Shown here in pieces: positions 50,962 through 64,000 of a DNA stretch of 64,000 nt. Origin of the DNA: Cardinalis cardinalis. Taxonomy: Eukaryota; Chordata; Aves; Passeriformes; Cardinalidae. Location of the stretch: contig JACDOX010000024.1 in NCBI GenBank assembly GCA_014549065.1, forward strand, positions 3,129,806 to 3,193,805, read 5' to 3'. Within the stretch, counting starts at the first letter, position 1, and every line of letters starts with the position of its first letter. Made by a program: the position numbers and the translations under genes. The notes below the pieces were generated by a model. That model searched no databases. It saw nothing but the letters and a program-made list of their open reading frames with translations, and was not told the origin of the DNA.

Positions 50962-53900
50962 CTGAAACACAAAGAGATAAAAGAGACATCAGAANCACAC
51001 AAGTCTTCACATTAATACAAATGATGTCTGCGTTTATAGTAAAACTTTTACTCATTCTTCCCCAAATGGCTGACAAATTCATACATATAAAAATTTCCAT
51101 CTAGGCCAGAGAAGAGCAGCAGACAGCTCTCACATGCAGGTCAGGAGTCCAGGAGCTGGAAAAGTCTTGGCAATGGATTTTGTCAATCGTGACAAAATGC
51201 AACTCATTAGGAAAGTGGCAAAGAATTCTTTAATCTGTACTAAACTGTCTGAATTTGATTCAGTTGCCATGGTTCCTTTCAAGCAGTCCCCACACACACC
51301 AACCACAGCAGTACTCACACATGTCTAGCTCTCACACAGTGGAACATGTGGGCTGACCCTAACAGTCTTGAGATTATGGTTCAGAACTCACACCTGTCTT
51401 GAAGAGCACCTCACAGGGATCTAGGAGCAGATCCAAAGTCTGGGTTTCCTTTAGATTTTCAATGATTTACAAATACAGGAAATTTACTGATAGAAAAAGC
51501 CTTCTGTGTTACAGGTAGAGTTGATTGTGTAGCCTATTATGTTTGTAGTCATCCATCACTGATTCTCTTGGGCTGCACTAAAAACAACCCTTGCAGAACC
51601 TCACACACTGTGGTGGCAGAGCTTTGTCTCATTCTTAGGATCCACAATCCTGCTAACCAGGTTACAAATTCAGGGCAATCCAAACAAAAAGGGAAATATG
51701 AATTCAGTTCTAGTAGAGGCACATGAATTGATAAAATACAGGTAAATAACTGGGAAACAGCCATCACAATAGACTATTTAGGAATTAAAAAGCACAGACT
51801 TCCTGATCTTCAACTCAGCCATCACAGTCAAGCATTGAATAACAGAGAATATCCAGGACAGGATCTCAAAAATTAACACTGAGCCAAACCGCTAGAGCAG
51901 GAGATAGATTTTCTTACACTTAGGAATATACACCAAATGAAAAGGTGTTTTGAGGCGAGCTGCTCCTTTGCTACAATAGTCAACTTCTTTTCAATGACAT
52001 TACAACCATATTCAAACAGCAGTGGTGTGGGTACATAAATAAAAATAAGTTTTATTTTGAATCTGCATCTTAATAAACATTTTATAGCCAATATTATTCT
52101 GGGGAAAAAGGCCTTCTGGAGACAGGAAGATTTTTGAAAGTCTTAGGGGCCCAAGGAGGCAAAAAGATGCCAAAACAGGTTAAAAATATCTAGTATCTAG
52201 TTACCACACTGAAATCTTGAATGTCATTGGAAAAATCTAGTTGCAAGGCAGACAAAATAACAGCCATAAGCAGGAATGCCTCTGTTCTGCCACTTTAATT
52301 CAAGATACAGCATTGTGGCAAAACTGATTTTGTGCACTTCGGATATCAATGACTGAATTTAGTATTACCATTCATATTTAGCGGTATGCGCCACAGGAAC
52401 TCATTTAGGCTTGCACAATACTGAATGCTGGTATTTTTCTAACACAGAACACTTGTTAGACAATAAAATATTGTCGCCACAACCTGTAAAGAGAATTCCT
52501 TTTATTCTGGAAACAAGCTTAAATTTCCAGTGCTGGTCTGGCAAATTTATTACATTCAGATTCACAAGATGGATCTATGAAAAATCCCATATAACTACCT
52601 ATATCAGATATTTTCAGGTTATTTATGGCTTCCTTTCTCCAGTCAAGGAAACAAAAGTTATTACACCATGCCCTAAAACTGCAAACACTCTAAATCTCTT
52701 ACCTTTCAAAAAGTACTGACGCAGAGACTGAACTGAACACTTATCATCCAGTCTGAACTTCTAGCCACAAGCTAAGCAAACAATCTTACACTGTCTGATT
52801 TTTACAGAACAGGCTTTTCTGCCTTTGCCTTAACTACAAATTTGCTGCATGCTCATAGCTCACAGCACCGGACACCAACATACACAAAAAAGCCTCAGTC
52901 TTGTGTGAGACAACTTGTGAGAGTCAGCAAACACAACCAGATTTATAAAACCTAAGTGAATTAATCTCAGCAGATTTTTGCAAAACTTTGTCACAAGAGA
53001 GACAGAGAATGTGTCAGACTCCAAGCCCCTGGTGGGCTAAGAATGACCCTTGGTGTCTCCTAGAGCATCCTCCAGAATCCTTCTACACAGTAAAGCATGG
53101 AAAAAGCAAATCTTTGGAGGCTGAGTNACTGAAGCTAAGCCAGCACTGTAGTTTGTAATTTGGGAGGGAACTTTTGACAGATAAAATATTGGGCAACCTC
53201 TTCAACAGCAACACTGGTGATTTCAGACAACTGTGAATTTTTTTTTGTCTGAAAATAAAAGAAAACTGCATTCAGCCTAACCAAAGTAAAATTTACCAAC
53301 AACTGAATAATTTACATACAACTCAGATATGACAAGGATTAACTGTGCATTCAACAGTGCAGTGAAGCTAACAGTATGTAAATAACTANCACTGTTTTCT
53401 GGACTGTATTTCAGAGTCCATTCAGGTTCAGAAACCTTCTAAAAATGCCAAATACCACGAGAGTAACTACAGGTAGAACTGCCTGACAAGCTATTTACTA
53501 CTGTTTTGCTTAACATTGACACTGCATTGACATTGTACTTGGCAAGGGAGATTGAAATTTTTAGCTGTGCACCTACATTCAGTGTTTTATTATCCCTAAA
53601 GGAAAAAGACATTCAGTCATGCCCAAAATCTATCCTAAAGACAGTCCTGTTCCAGAGGTTAGAACAAAGACAAGAAAACACTATCAAATCTGGTGGCAGA
53701 TTTCTTGGTAAGCCTGCAATAAGCATTCATAGAAATGTAAAACAATAAGTTGTACACATTTTTCCATGCATATGCATGCCATCACTGATTTTGAGCAAAG
53801 ACACACATTCCTTTTATCTCTCATTTCATTTGGTTTTAAACTGCCAGTTCCTTGGATGAGGACAGAGCTTGCACAGCACCTAGCAAGATGAAGCCTCATA

Positions 53901-56900
53901 CACAAGCAACCTACACTGTTACTGCAATAATTAGAGGGTTCAGAGAACATGCAAGAAGCAAATGCAAGAACCAATGCAAGCAGGACATTTTATCAGTCAA
54001 AACAAAATGCTTAGGGATTAATCTTATATTATCTAAGATGCTTTGTTAGTATTATGTTACCTATCAGGCAATGTGTTGAAAAGCTTTTCATACACAGCTG
54101 CAATGATAGAAACTAAATGAAGTCATGTGCTATCCCCATTTTATGCTTTCCTTCTCCTTCATCCTAATTCCAGCTTCTCTAAAGTAATTAGCCTCTAAAA
54201 ATACATCCATTTTTGTCATGTGGGCAAGCACCACATTTCAGAAAAAGCCAGTACAGATTTGAACTCACAGATTCTNTGGTGGATGTGCCCAACCAAGTTC
54301 TATTCCTCAGTCCTGCAATAGTTCCTCAGTCCACAATAGCCAGGGTAGCACACACAACTTTCTGGTTTTTTTTCCTTTTTACTTTTATGAAACACAAAAA
54401 TCTAAAAGGAGTTAGCCTGATCATTATTTCGGAAAGGTTACAGCAAGAGACAATTTTCTGTTTGAATCATTAGCAGCCTTTCACTGTGAGAAGTTCTGAA
54501 AACTTTGGTTTTGACTAGTTGCAAACAAGTTCAGCCTTGGTATAGAGCAAAACATCTTACGTCCTTTTTTAAATGAAAGATTGCAGCCCTAACACATTTT
54601 TTGAGAGTCTTCAAAACAAGCTGAAGAAAAATTTTCAAATAATATCCAAGTAACCATGATCTTTTCCTCATTTCTTAAAAAGGGGTTGTTGGTTTTTTTT
54701 TAAGTAATTGCTTCTTGTTTGCCTCAATGGATGTGATAAAATTAATTTTCTTCATTTAGGTTTTCTTTTTTCCTCCTGAAGGAACCATCTTTCTAAATGA
54801 CAGAATGGTTGGAGGCACACTCTGTGGCCACGGTTCGAAATTCAAATTAACACAAACTGAACTAATAAAAAGTTCAGTCCATTTCTGCCAGAAGAGAGCA
54901 GTTAAAAGTTACAAAAATGTTCAGTGTGTAATACACAGCATGTAGAGCATTCCTCATTAAGCAGTTAAAGCTCTCAGGAGGCTGCTGATTCCCTCTGCTC
55001 ACAGTTTGAAGGCGGTGTGCACCCAGTTTTTGTTCCTGTGTGTCAGGATCACACATTCAGACAGTAGAGATTCCATCTCCCAGCTTGTCTAGCTGATAGG
55101 ATCACCAGCCAAGCTCTAAGTTCTACTAACATTCACAGTAAGTGGATTAATCATATACACCTCAATTTTCAATTAAGCACATAAATCTAGAGTGTGAGGT
55201 GCCTGNAGATAACTTGTTAGAAGTTATAAAGAAAACTTAATAATTCTTACTTTGAATTCAGNGTTTCATGGGGGACTGAGTAACTCAGAGTTTAAAGCAA
55301 TCTCAAAATTGACAACCAATTCTAGAACACCAAATTGAGCAGTCTGTGGATTAGCAGAACTTTATGAGTCCAAAGTCATGTTTTACCTTGCACATAGCTC
55401 CTTAAGTGCCTAGAAAAAATAAGGTCCCTAAAAACTGTGGCTGCAAATGACCGGACAACAGTCTTAGCTCAGAGGCCATGTCTTGATTTCCCAGTAGGAA
55501 AAACCACAAGGTCAGAGGATGCTGTGGCTCACATCTGACCCACAAACATATGCTTCCTTTCCAAGCAAATCCAGACATGGGACTGGTTATTGTCCTGGGA
55601 TGGAGTCAGGCCCTTGCTGAGCCATTCTAAGGCTCAACAGTTTATACAGAGCCCAAACAAAGCCACAGCAGAGCTGGAAATTGACCGTCGCACTCAGGTG
55701 TATTATACATATTCATAAAATCAGACTGACCCTAATCCATATTTAAAATAAGTTTCTTCTGTCCATCCCATGCCCTTAAATAGGCATTTATTTCTACACA
55801 ATTATTTAGTGTTCCAGAATGGACAGGTCATAGTCAGTAAAGAGGTTAATGCACAGTGAAGTGTTAATAGCCACAGTCATCCTAACTTCTTGCTTCATAN
55901 TTAAGTTTTGAATAGAATCTCTCACCATAGTTCAGTGTTTTCCCAAAAAAATATATCCCAAAAAANTATATTTCCAAAACCAAAAAGATATATGTATCTT
56001 GTCTGGATACAACTTGTTCTGGGCTTGAATCTCAACACCTCCTCTTTCAACTCCCCTCACTGTGTAATGTATATTTTCTATCGTGAACACTTAATAACAG
56101 CTTTTAAGAATCATTTAGTTTGAGTTACATTCCAGGACACAGAAGGTTTGCCCTTGACATACTTGACAATGGAAAAAGAAAATGACTGAATATTTAATAA
56201 GCCCTTGAAAATACAACACTTAATATTCTCTAATACAGGTACAGAATTGCCTGTAAAGAACTAAGATCAAAACGTTGCTTTAAATAAATTTCTTCACAGG
56301 CACATTATGAGATTTAATACATGTGTGTTGCTAGAACTTAAAATTATTTTTAAAAATCAATATTCCTCCCCACCACACTCACAGACTAAAAATACACCTA
56401 TAAAGCATCCAAGAAAAGAGACTGTGATGGTTTTTTTCTAAAGAAACTAACTCTGATGGCTTGCTGATTATTATAACCAAAATCTTACTTTCATTACAAA
56501 AGGTAAGAGATTACTGAAAAACTTATTTTTTCNGACCAAAACAAGAGTAGAGGAGTTTCCACCCATAGGTTCTTTGCTTTCCCAGATCATTCATGTTAAC
56601 CAGAACCCTCAAAACTGGGTAAGTTCTGTTGGACAACAGAAAAATGGAAAGCAGAATTTTTTTGTAGTAGCATACTCGTTTTGATAAATAAAAAAAAAAG
56701 TCCAAACTTTGGAGATTTAAAAATTATTCCCAGTGATGTCTGTTCACATCTGTTANTTTAAGCCTCATCTTTTCATATTACAGAATATAAAACAAATTAT
56801 TTGAAAAAAAAATAACTGATTCAGTTTCTTCCACATACTAACCCTCTGACCACAAAAAGTAAGCTGATCTATGCATTACATGCACCCACTCTNAGTGACT

Positions 56901-59900
56901 GCAAGAATTTAGTCATATATATGCATTACAAAATTTTATTTTACAGATTTTCTTCACATGTATTTTAAGACTCATAGAGCTATTTCTTAGGCTAAAACAG
57001 TTAATAGTTGTTATACCAAACTTATATGCTCCCATCATAAACATAATAAGCTGATATTATTTTTTTTTGTCTCTCTCAAGGTTCAGGAAATAAAAGTATT
57101 TTTTCCTATAAATCTTCCATAAATTTTTCCTGTCACATTTTCCTGAAGCCTTTTTTAATTCTTTCAGGAATTCAAACTGTCAGTTTCTGAAATCCTCCTA
57201 GCTCTGCAGGGGGACTGAATGAGATCCAGTCAAACAGGGAACAGAGCCAAAATCACATACTGTTTCTAATCAGTCCTATCTAACTTGCAATGCTGATTTT
57301 TTAATCTAGTTTTATAGCTGCTTAGTCATATAAAACCAAAGTCTCAAAAAAAATCCCATAAAAAATGCAATAAATTTGAGCATTCAATGAGAATATGACT
57401 CAACTGTGAATGTTACTTATGCAGAAAAAGAAGCTGCATTTGTAAAGTACATAGCATGCTTCACTCAAAGTAGCAACTAACCTTGGCAATGAAATCACAG
57501 AATTAGATACCAGTGCCAGCTTTAAAGAGAGTTCTTTTTGTTTAGATTTGACAGATTGTCCTCATTTCTGATTTCAACATGATAGATTTNTTCCCCTCTG
57601 TTTAATTCCATCTGGCTATCAGGAGACTGTTAAAATCATAATGTGATTTCAGAANGAGCTCTTGTGATGAACTTACCTCTCTATGCAGTTTAATGTTCTG
57701 TGTGGCACAACTTGAACATTAATGGGCATTTTACATAAACCCAAACACCTNACCAAACATACCATCAGTCTCTCCACAACTCTTTTTCTCAAAGCTGCTT
57801 TTTTTCCTTAGCTGTAAGTTGCCTATAAAAAACCACCATTTCATGAAAAACTAAAAAGAAGGCAAAGCCACAAGTTTCTATGGCATGATGCATTTTCAGT
57901 GCACTGTATCTTATATACTTAGTAGGAAATACTAGGATATACTTTGTAAGAAAACAAATACCATNAAAACCTACTAACCAAACTAGTGGCATTTAAACTA
58001 TAAACTCAAGGTAAACATACTATCAATTTACTTCACCACTCATAAATCATATNCTCTCACATTATTTCTCTCCAAAGATTAAGGAATTGATACAGACTTA
58101 GCATTTTAAATAAACCATCAAAGGACAAACAAAAACATGGTACATAAAGTATCAGGGACTAAGACCAATTTTAGGAATCCAAAAATCAGTAAAGCACCCT
58201 CCTTTTGGAGAATAATGNGGAATGTCAGAGTTAAAGTTCTTTTTTTTTAATGTCTACATGATGATTTAACAGCCCAATCTTAGCATCCTAATTGGGAAAC
58301 TCTGGCCACCATAATATCTCAACCAACATCAAGCCACAGTCAGAACAGTTCCTGCCAATATTTTTGTTTTCATCCTACGAAAGATAGGTCTACTCTTTTC
58401 AAATCCCCAGTACAGTTCTACCTCATTTATACCCTCTCCTGCTAACAACATTTGGCATTCAATTTAGCAGTTAAACTGTTTCTGTTACAATTCAACACAT
58501 AGTCATAATTGAATATAAAAAACCAGTATGGCAATACTTTTATTGATATACTGTCTAAGAACAGCTTATAGCTAATGTCCAATGTATAGATTTATAGTGC
58601 AGCAGNATTTACAGCTGAGAGTGGCTACTATCTGTATGTAGTAGTGGGAACACGAATGTTCTCTTGCTTGCTCATTCTTTTCTCATTTGTTACAGTTTAA
58701 AAGAACTGTTGGTTTTCATTACCAGCTGGAGCACAAATAAAAAGGTTATTAATGCATCTTTTCATATTTAGAAATCCAGGCACAAAAGTAAGTCACTCTA
58801 ACAAAGCTGTTAGGTAAATCAGCAGTCTAACACCAGTTTGACCCAGATACATGTCTGACTCAACAAATCCTAGTCACATCTACATTTTAAAGCAGATCAT
58901 AAAGAAAACCAGAGTTACAAATCATTCTGCATTTTAATTGCATTTAATTTATATATATCTTTCTAAATAATTCAAAACTGATTTATAAAGCTCTGATTTA
59001 TAAAGCTCAAAACTGATTTAGACATATGCTCTCCTGCTCAGTATGGAAAACTTCTTCCTCTGCCAAGTAACTGGAAAGAAGACTTGAGCATGAATTTCAG
59101 TGGCAGGACCATACCTCATGCAGTGGGATTCCTGGGGACAGGACTGATCTGCTGCCCAGGGCATTCCCTTGTACTCCATCCCTCACTGCCTACCATCCAA
59201 GAAGATTACTAATTTCCTAAATGACGACTGTTGTTTCCCACAAGGCAAATCANAATCAACTTTGTTGTCCCATGGAACAGCTAAGTAAAACACATCACAC
59301 CAACACACAAGATATATTCCACTGCATGCTATTGCCTCTTGGAGACTCAGCAGAAGTCCTTGAACAGTAATTACACTGCCTCCAGAAGCTTCCGTTTCCT
59401 TTCACTTGAATTTATGAAGCTTGCTTCACTTGTGATTTTTCTGAGCTGTGACTGTTGCAGCAATGTTTTTGGTTTAACAGCTAGCTGTGTGCACTATTTT
59501 AACTCGACTTAGCATTTATATTCTAGCAATCATTTTTTAAAAAGGCACAGCAAGGCTCACTTTGCCCTTGTCTAACTGAAAAGGTCTGCATGGCTATGTG
59601 GCTTGATAAGCAAACCACTGCCACTCATTCATTAAACATTGCTATAAATCAAACAGGCAAAATATTTATAGCAGCTGCAAAAACGCAATGGATGTTCTTC
59701 CCTGAGTCAAAGCAAAGGTGAGAAAAAGATGAATTCACAGCTTGTATTCTGGCTTGGTATAAGACATTCAGAGGTTTCTTATTACTAAAAGAGCATATTC
59801 CAAAATGAGCTAAAACTGTCTGAAGGGAAGAAGAATGCAGATTTCGAAGCGTGCATTTCAGCCAATCCCAAATTTACATAATGCGTCAAATTAGCCTCTC

Positions 59901-62900
59901 TGTTTGCTTTGTTGCCCTTCTCTAGGCTACCTGCTGTTCACATCATTACTGGAAAGATTAGGCTCTGGGACCTGGCAACTTGAAATACTACACAAGCAGT
60001 ATCTTTCTTTCTGCACTTGATTTATCATGAGAAGTTCCCATTTGCCTCAATGGGTCAAAACTGGAAAAAAATCTTCAGTATAATACTATTTATTATTGAT
60101 AGACTTTTACACCCATGCAGACAAATGGAGAAAAGAGAGACATTCTTAATATAAATTAATGAAAATTCTATTATAATGTAGTTTGCCTAGTACATAAATC
60201 TCAAATCCATTAAAATTACAGAAACATTTTCATCTGTATCATTTCCATCTCACTTAAGCACTCAGGCTCATTTATGTCTATGTTTCCTCTCCCTGAAAAC
60301 AAGTCTGATGGCCTAATTTAAAATTACACTTGGGTGAATTCAGAAGAGATTCTAAGGCTTGACGTCCATTAGGATTTGTCATAGAGCCCATCCCAGATTT
60401 CACCAGGGAAGCCTTTTCACTAACTCATGTAACCTCTTTTTGTTATCCTGAAGCTAATCAAAACATTCTAGAATTACTTACTAGTTTTCCAGGCCTGTGT
60501 CTTTCCTGTACAACATAATAAGACTTCTACTGCCAGTGCTGGAATGAAAACTACTAAACTACTTCTTAAAAATTGAAGGGATGGAGCCATTTTCTAGCTA
60601 CTCAAAAGTGTATGCAAAGTCCTCAAACTGCTGATTAACAGGTCGCATTTGACTGGAAGCTTTTCCTTCCATATCCTATTCAAGTAGCACTGGGTTAGTT
60701 TTTCATACCTGCACCACAGTAAAAAAATAGATTTGATACCAACAGTACCTTTGCTTCATAATTGCAACTTAGTTATGGGAAAACAACACCACAAGGAATA
60801 GGATGCCCAGACTGTGGCATTGCCTAACCCTTAGTTGCTCGGTAAGACAATCCTAATGATGAGCTTCCAGTGGAGCAGGCTTTGTGGAGCAATCTAGGTT
60901 TAATAAAAGCAAATCACGAACACAGAAACTTCAGCCTGTGGTTTCCTACAGGAACTGCCACAGTTGCAATCCTGTAGAGAAAACCTCTCTGCCATTTGCA
61001 CCAGCAGGGTAACCAACAGCAGGAATAGTGTAACTGACTCATGGCAGAGCACACGGCCCCAAAGCTCAGCAGTCTCCAGCTCCCTGGTTCTACCTTGAAA
61101 ACACTCTAGGAAGTACAGATTTTGTTTCCCCCCTCAGATGTCAAGAGTCCAACCCTTTCCGCATTTCCAACTCCAATGTGTCCCTGCCTTTCTCCTTTCT
61201 CCTCCTGTCCTTCCCTCCCTCTCTCAGCCCCAGCTCTGTTCATCACGTTCACTGCTGGATCCCAGACTCCCTTGCTCTCTTCTTCTAAGCAATCTGTTCT
61301 TACCTTATTTGTATTTCCACATCCTATGCCTCTAATAATTCTTTATTTCCATATGCAGCTCTCTTTCCAGAGCTGATGTGCCTCTGCTCTTCCAGGCCCC
61401 AGACCAAGCTTCACCTCACACGCTACCTGGCTGCTTGTCCCAGGTCACTTGCTCAGTCAGTTTGCTCAGCTTGTTAGTCTCAATCTCTTTATCTTTCTAC
61501 CTCACTCCACATTTCTGGACCTTCAAACCCTTGTCCTTTNCATAAATCACAACCACCTTCATCTCCAAAAGTAAGAGATCTTCCTCCTGCTCCAGTGCTG
61601 ATACCACCCCATGGTCCCCTGGTCCAGCCACACACTGTCATGTATCTTTTCTCCTCATCTTGCAACCACATCAGGATTTTTATGCCAGCCTACACTCCCT
61701 GCGCAGTTTCTGTGACTTTTATATTTGTATCTGAAGGGCACATGTGCCTGGAAAGCCATCTGATTTTTCCAACTGAATTACTGGTCTAATGAAAGATATT
61801 TTTTCTTTCAAACCTGGTTTGACTTTGAGATCAAGGCTTCCTCCCCTGCATCAACTAGATTCCAGGAAAATGGAAGGGAGCATATATACTGACCCTAATT
61901 TTAAAAATCTACCTTCTAAAAAANTCAGAATAGCTCCTCTTCAGAGAAATATTTACATCTTTCTATAGTTAAATCACTGGACAATGTATAAAATAGAAAC
62001 AGTATCTCATCTTTACTTTTTTCCTAGGCCAGACAGGACAGTGTCCTTACAGCTCCTCCATAGTCCCACACGATCCTCTGTAAAGTCTCAATATTTTTTT
62101 AAAAAATAAATACTTGAGATACTTAAATCAATGCACCTTAACACTCTGGTACAGCTGAAAGAGTACCAGAAGAAGTACTTGAAAAAGAATTTCAGGTCGG
62201 AAGGGTGTTTTTATGAGAGAGGGAAGGGTAAGACTGCTGAAACTCCTGAGCTTGATGTATATGAGTATGTTTCAAGTTCACAACACAATCACATAGATCA
62301 AAGCTAAATTTGAGACTGTGAATTATTCATTGCAACTGTAGTCAGCCAGGCTTATCTGAACCCTGAAGAACCAAGCATATCATCCCAGACAACACTAGTT
62401 CACATGCTTTTTTCAGATCTATCTTTTGGCTCCATGGTGCAAAAAAACCGCATTGGTCAACCAGTTACCCAGAATCCTGTTGAAGATAGGTACATATCTA
62501 TATGTGTAGCCTACTTCCACTTTTTAATACATTAAAATTCCATTTAAACTTGTCTCCAGGAATGCAGAAGTGACAGCTCAATTGAGCAGAGAAAGCAAAT
62601 TGTAAGAAAGAGAAAAGCCACCAGTGCAACAGTTATTAGGATGCTCAGACAACTGTGACATTCAGATTTCATTCTCTGTTCAAAGTAGACACTTGAACTG
62701 AGATGAACGATAGTTCAAGGCTCTCGTCTATAGCCTGGGAGAAGCATATCAAAGAGATTACACAAGTTTATGAGAGGGATTATATGACACTGGGCCTGTG
62801 ATAAGAGGGGATTGGACTCAGAGACCCAAGAGGTTCCCCCAGCCCCTTGCCCCCATGAATATTTCCAAATCCAATTTACACATCTATTTAATACACAGAT

Positions 62901-64000
62901 TATGTTCTAAGCTATTGCCATTGCANGCATTAGCCTCGATTCTGTGAATAGCACCATTTCAAATGTATTCCTATCATTTAGCTTAAACATTCTCTCAGAG
63001 CTTCATCACCAGTTCGCCCGAGGGACTGACACTAATACTTACACTCAGGGCTGGACAAATCAGCACAAGGACAAATACCAGCAACGCTGTGCATCATCCT
63101 GCTGAAGATTCCTTTNTTCAAGAGCTCGCTGTTGATGAGCAGAAGCTTGCTAGCAGCAGAGGGGAACCATACAGGACTTGCTTTGTGACCTCAGGAAAGC
63201 ACAGGAATGAATTCCNGCATCAGACCTGTCAAGCCACCATGGCATATATATTTCTTCACAACCAGGTGCTGATATGGACAAGAGCATTCATCCCAATCCA
63301 GCAGGCTTCAGAAGAAGCCTCCCCAAAACGTCAGGGAAAGCTACTGTTTGTCTATTGCTTGTGAAAACTCATCTCTTTCAGAGGTATAACAGCTATTAAG
63401 AAAATAAATATCTTTATCCTTTTCCTTGTGATTCCAAATGCCACTTATTTTTTAATTTCCATTATTAGCTTACTTAGGAAAAAATCAATACTGAAATAAA
63501 CACAGCAGACCCATTCCAGCATCTTTTAATTACATTCTCCACACAAAGGAGTGTGGGAAGAAATATAAATTTAATATAATAAAAAAACTTGGATGTTCTG
63601 GATGTCCAAGATTCACCTACAGTAAAGCAGTCACCAGTAAAAAGTACTCCAATTATCATGTATGCGTCAGAGTGAACACATCATTGAGTTTGCTGGGGGA
63701 GATGTTTTTCTGTGCAACTAGGGTTTTGGGCAAGCTAAAGGCAAAGAACTCTGCACTGGTTATCTTTACAATGGGCNGGTATTTTTATTTATTTATTTAT
63801 ATATTTTATTTACCATTTGGGCTGGTGTCTTTCCAATGATTCTCACAGCAATAAAAGGCAACATTTGCAGCATTCAGTGGAAACTTTGCATTAAGGGACT
63901 TCTCTAGAGAGCATTTCTGTGGTGAAACCAGTTAGGAGATCAGGCAGTAAAGGAGATCTTTGACATGTCAGGAGATCTTGCTGATGATTATGCATAAAGG
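50962..64000 (-). other. KCNC2: KCNC2 intron upstream of the core exon (partial)
   Basis: In vertebrate KCNC2 the exon with the start codon and T1 domain precedes the core exon across a very long intron. I searched both strands of this 13-kb stretch for T1-type sequence (NVGGTRHET-like) and saw none, so it is taken as intron to the window edge. It is AT-rich, with short meaningless open frames and a few simple repeats. No LTR or CR1 copy is recognisable here. Confidence 0.85.
63780..63812 (+). repeat. TTTA-type simple repeat
   Basis: A run of TTTATTTATTTA-like units grades into TATATTTTATTTA close to the window end. It is an ordinary AT-rich microsatellite. Confidence 0.8.

Noticed and set aside
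50225..50965. Plus-strand open frames of 71-94 codons
   Set aside because: They are antisense shadows of the Kv3.2 core exon.
50962..64000. KCNC2 start-codon/T1-domain exon
   Set aside because: Searched on the minus strand for T1 motifs and a GC-rich coding exon; nothing matched.

Overview
The window is vertebrate nuclear DNA, almost certainly from a bird and probably a songbird. It holds CR1 LINE remnants with the bird-type 3' terminus (GATTCTATGATTCTATGAT-like) and three copies of a long terminal repeat of the kind I know from songbird endogenous retroviruses. It also holds spliced exons of a vertebrate potassium-channel gene. There are no bacterial or phage features, no CRISPR array and no tRNA or rRNA gene that I can see. 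Single ambiguous bases (n) occur every few hundred bases throughout.

The only protein-coding gene I can establish is the 3' part of KCNC2 (Kv3.2, a fast delayed-rectifier voltage-gated K+ channel), on the minus strand. Four exons are present. A 931-bp core exon (50031-50961) encodes S1 to S6 and the start of the C-terminal tail. A 168-bp tail exon (47485-47652) follows. Two alternative last exons come next: 43540-43676, encoding a tail that begins GYEKSRSLNNIAG and ends RSPIPSIL, and 42790-42851, encoding DNCKEVVITGYTQAEARSLS. All have consensus splice sites and compatible phases, so both C-terminal isoforms can be read directly from the sequence. The exons with the start codon and the T1 tetramerization domain are not here. 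They should lie beyond 64000, and 50962-64000 is therefore intron.

Positions 1 to about 41000 lie downstream (3') of KCNC2 and look like intergenic sequence. I found no convincing exon of another gene. This fits the gene-poor interval that lies 3' of KCNC2 in mammals, before TRHDE. The stretch holds three LTRs (4222-4939 minus, 12462-13512 plus with a perfect 5-bp target duplication, 21100-21790 minus), three CR1 fragments (8840-9115, 36165-36276, 37391-37560), several short tandem duplications, a perfect 11-bp inverted repeat at 28300-28325, and a G-rich run near 31920.

I did not find a new multi-gene system. The points most worth checking are an apparent Q-to-R change just outside the Kv3.2 selectivity filter, the C-terminal alternative exon pair with its own poly(A) signal, the structured LTR at 12462-13512, and an unexplained open frame behind a possible splice acceptor at about 2558-2852.
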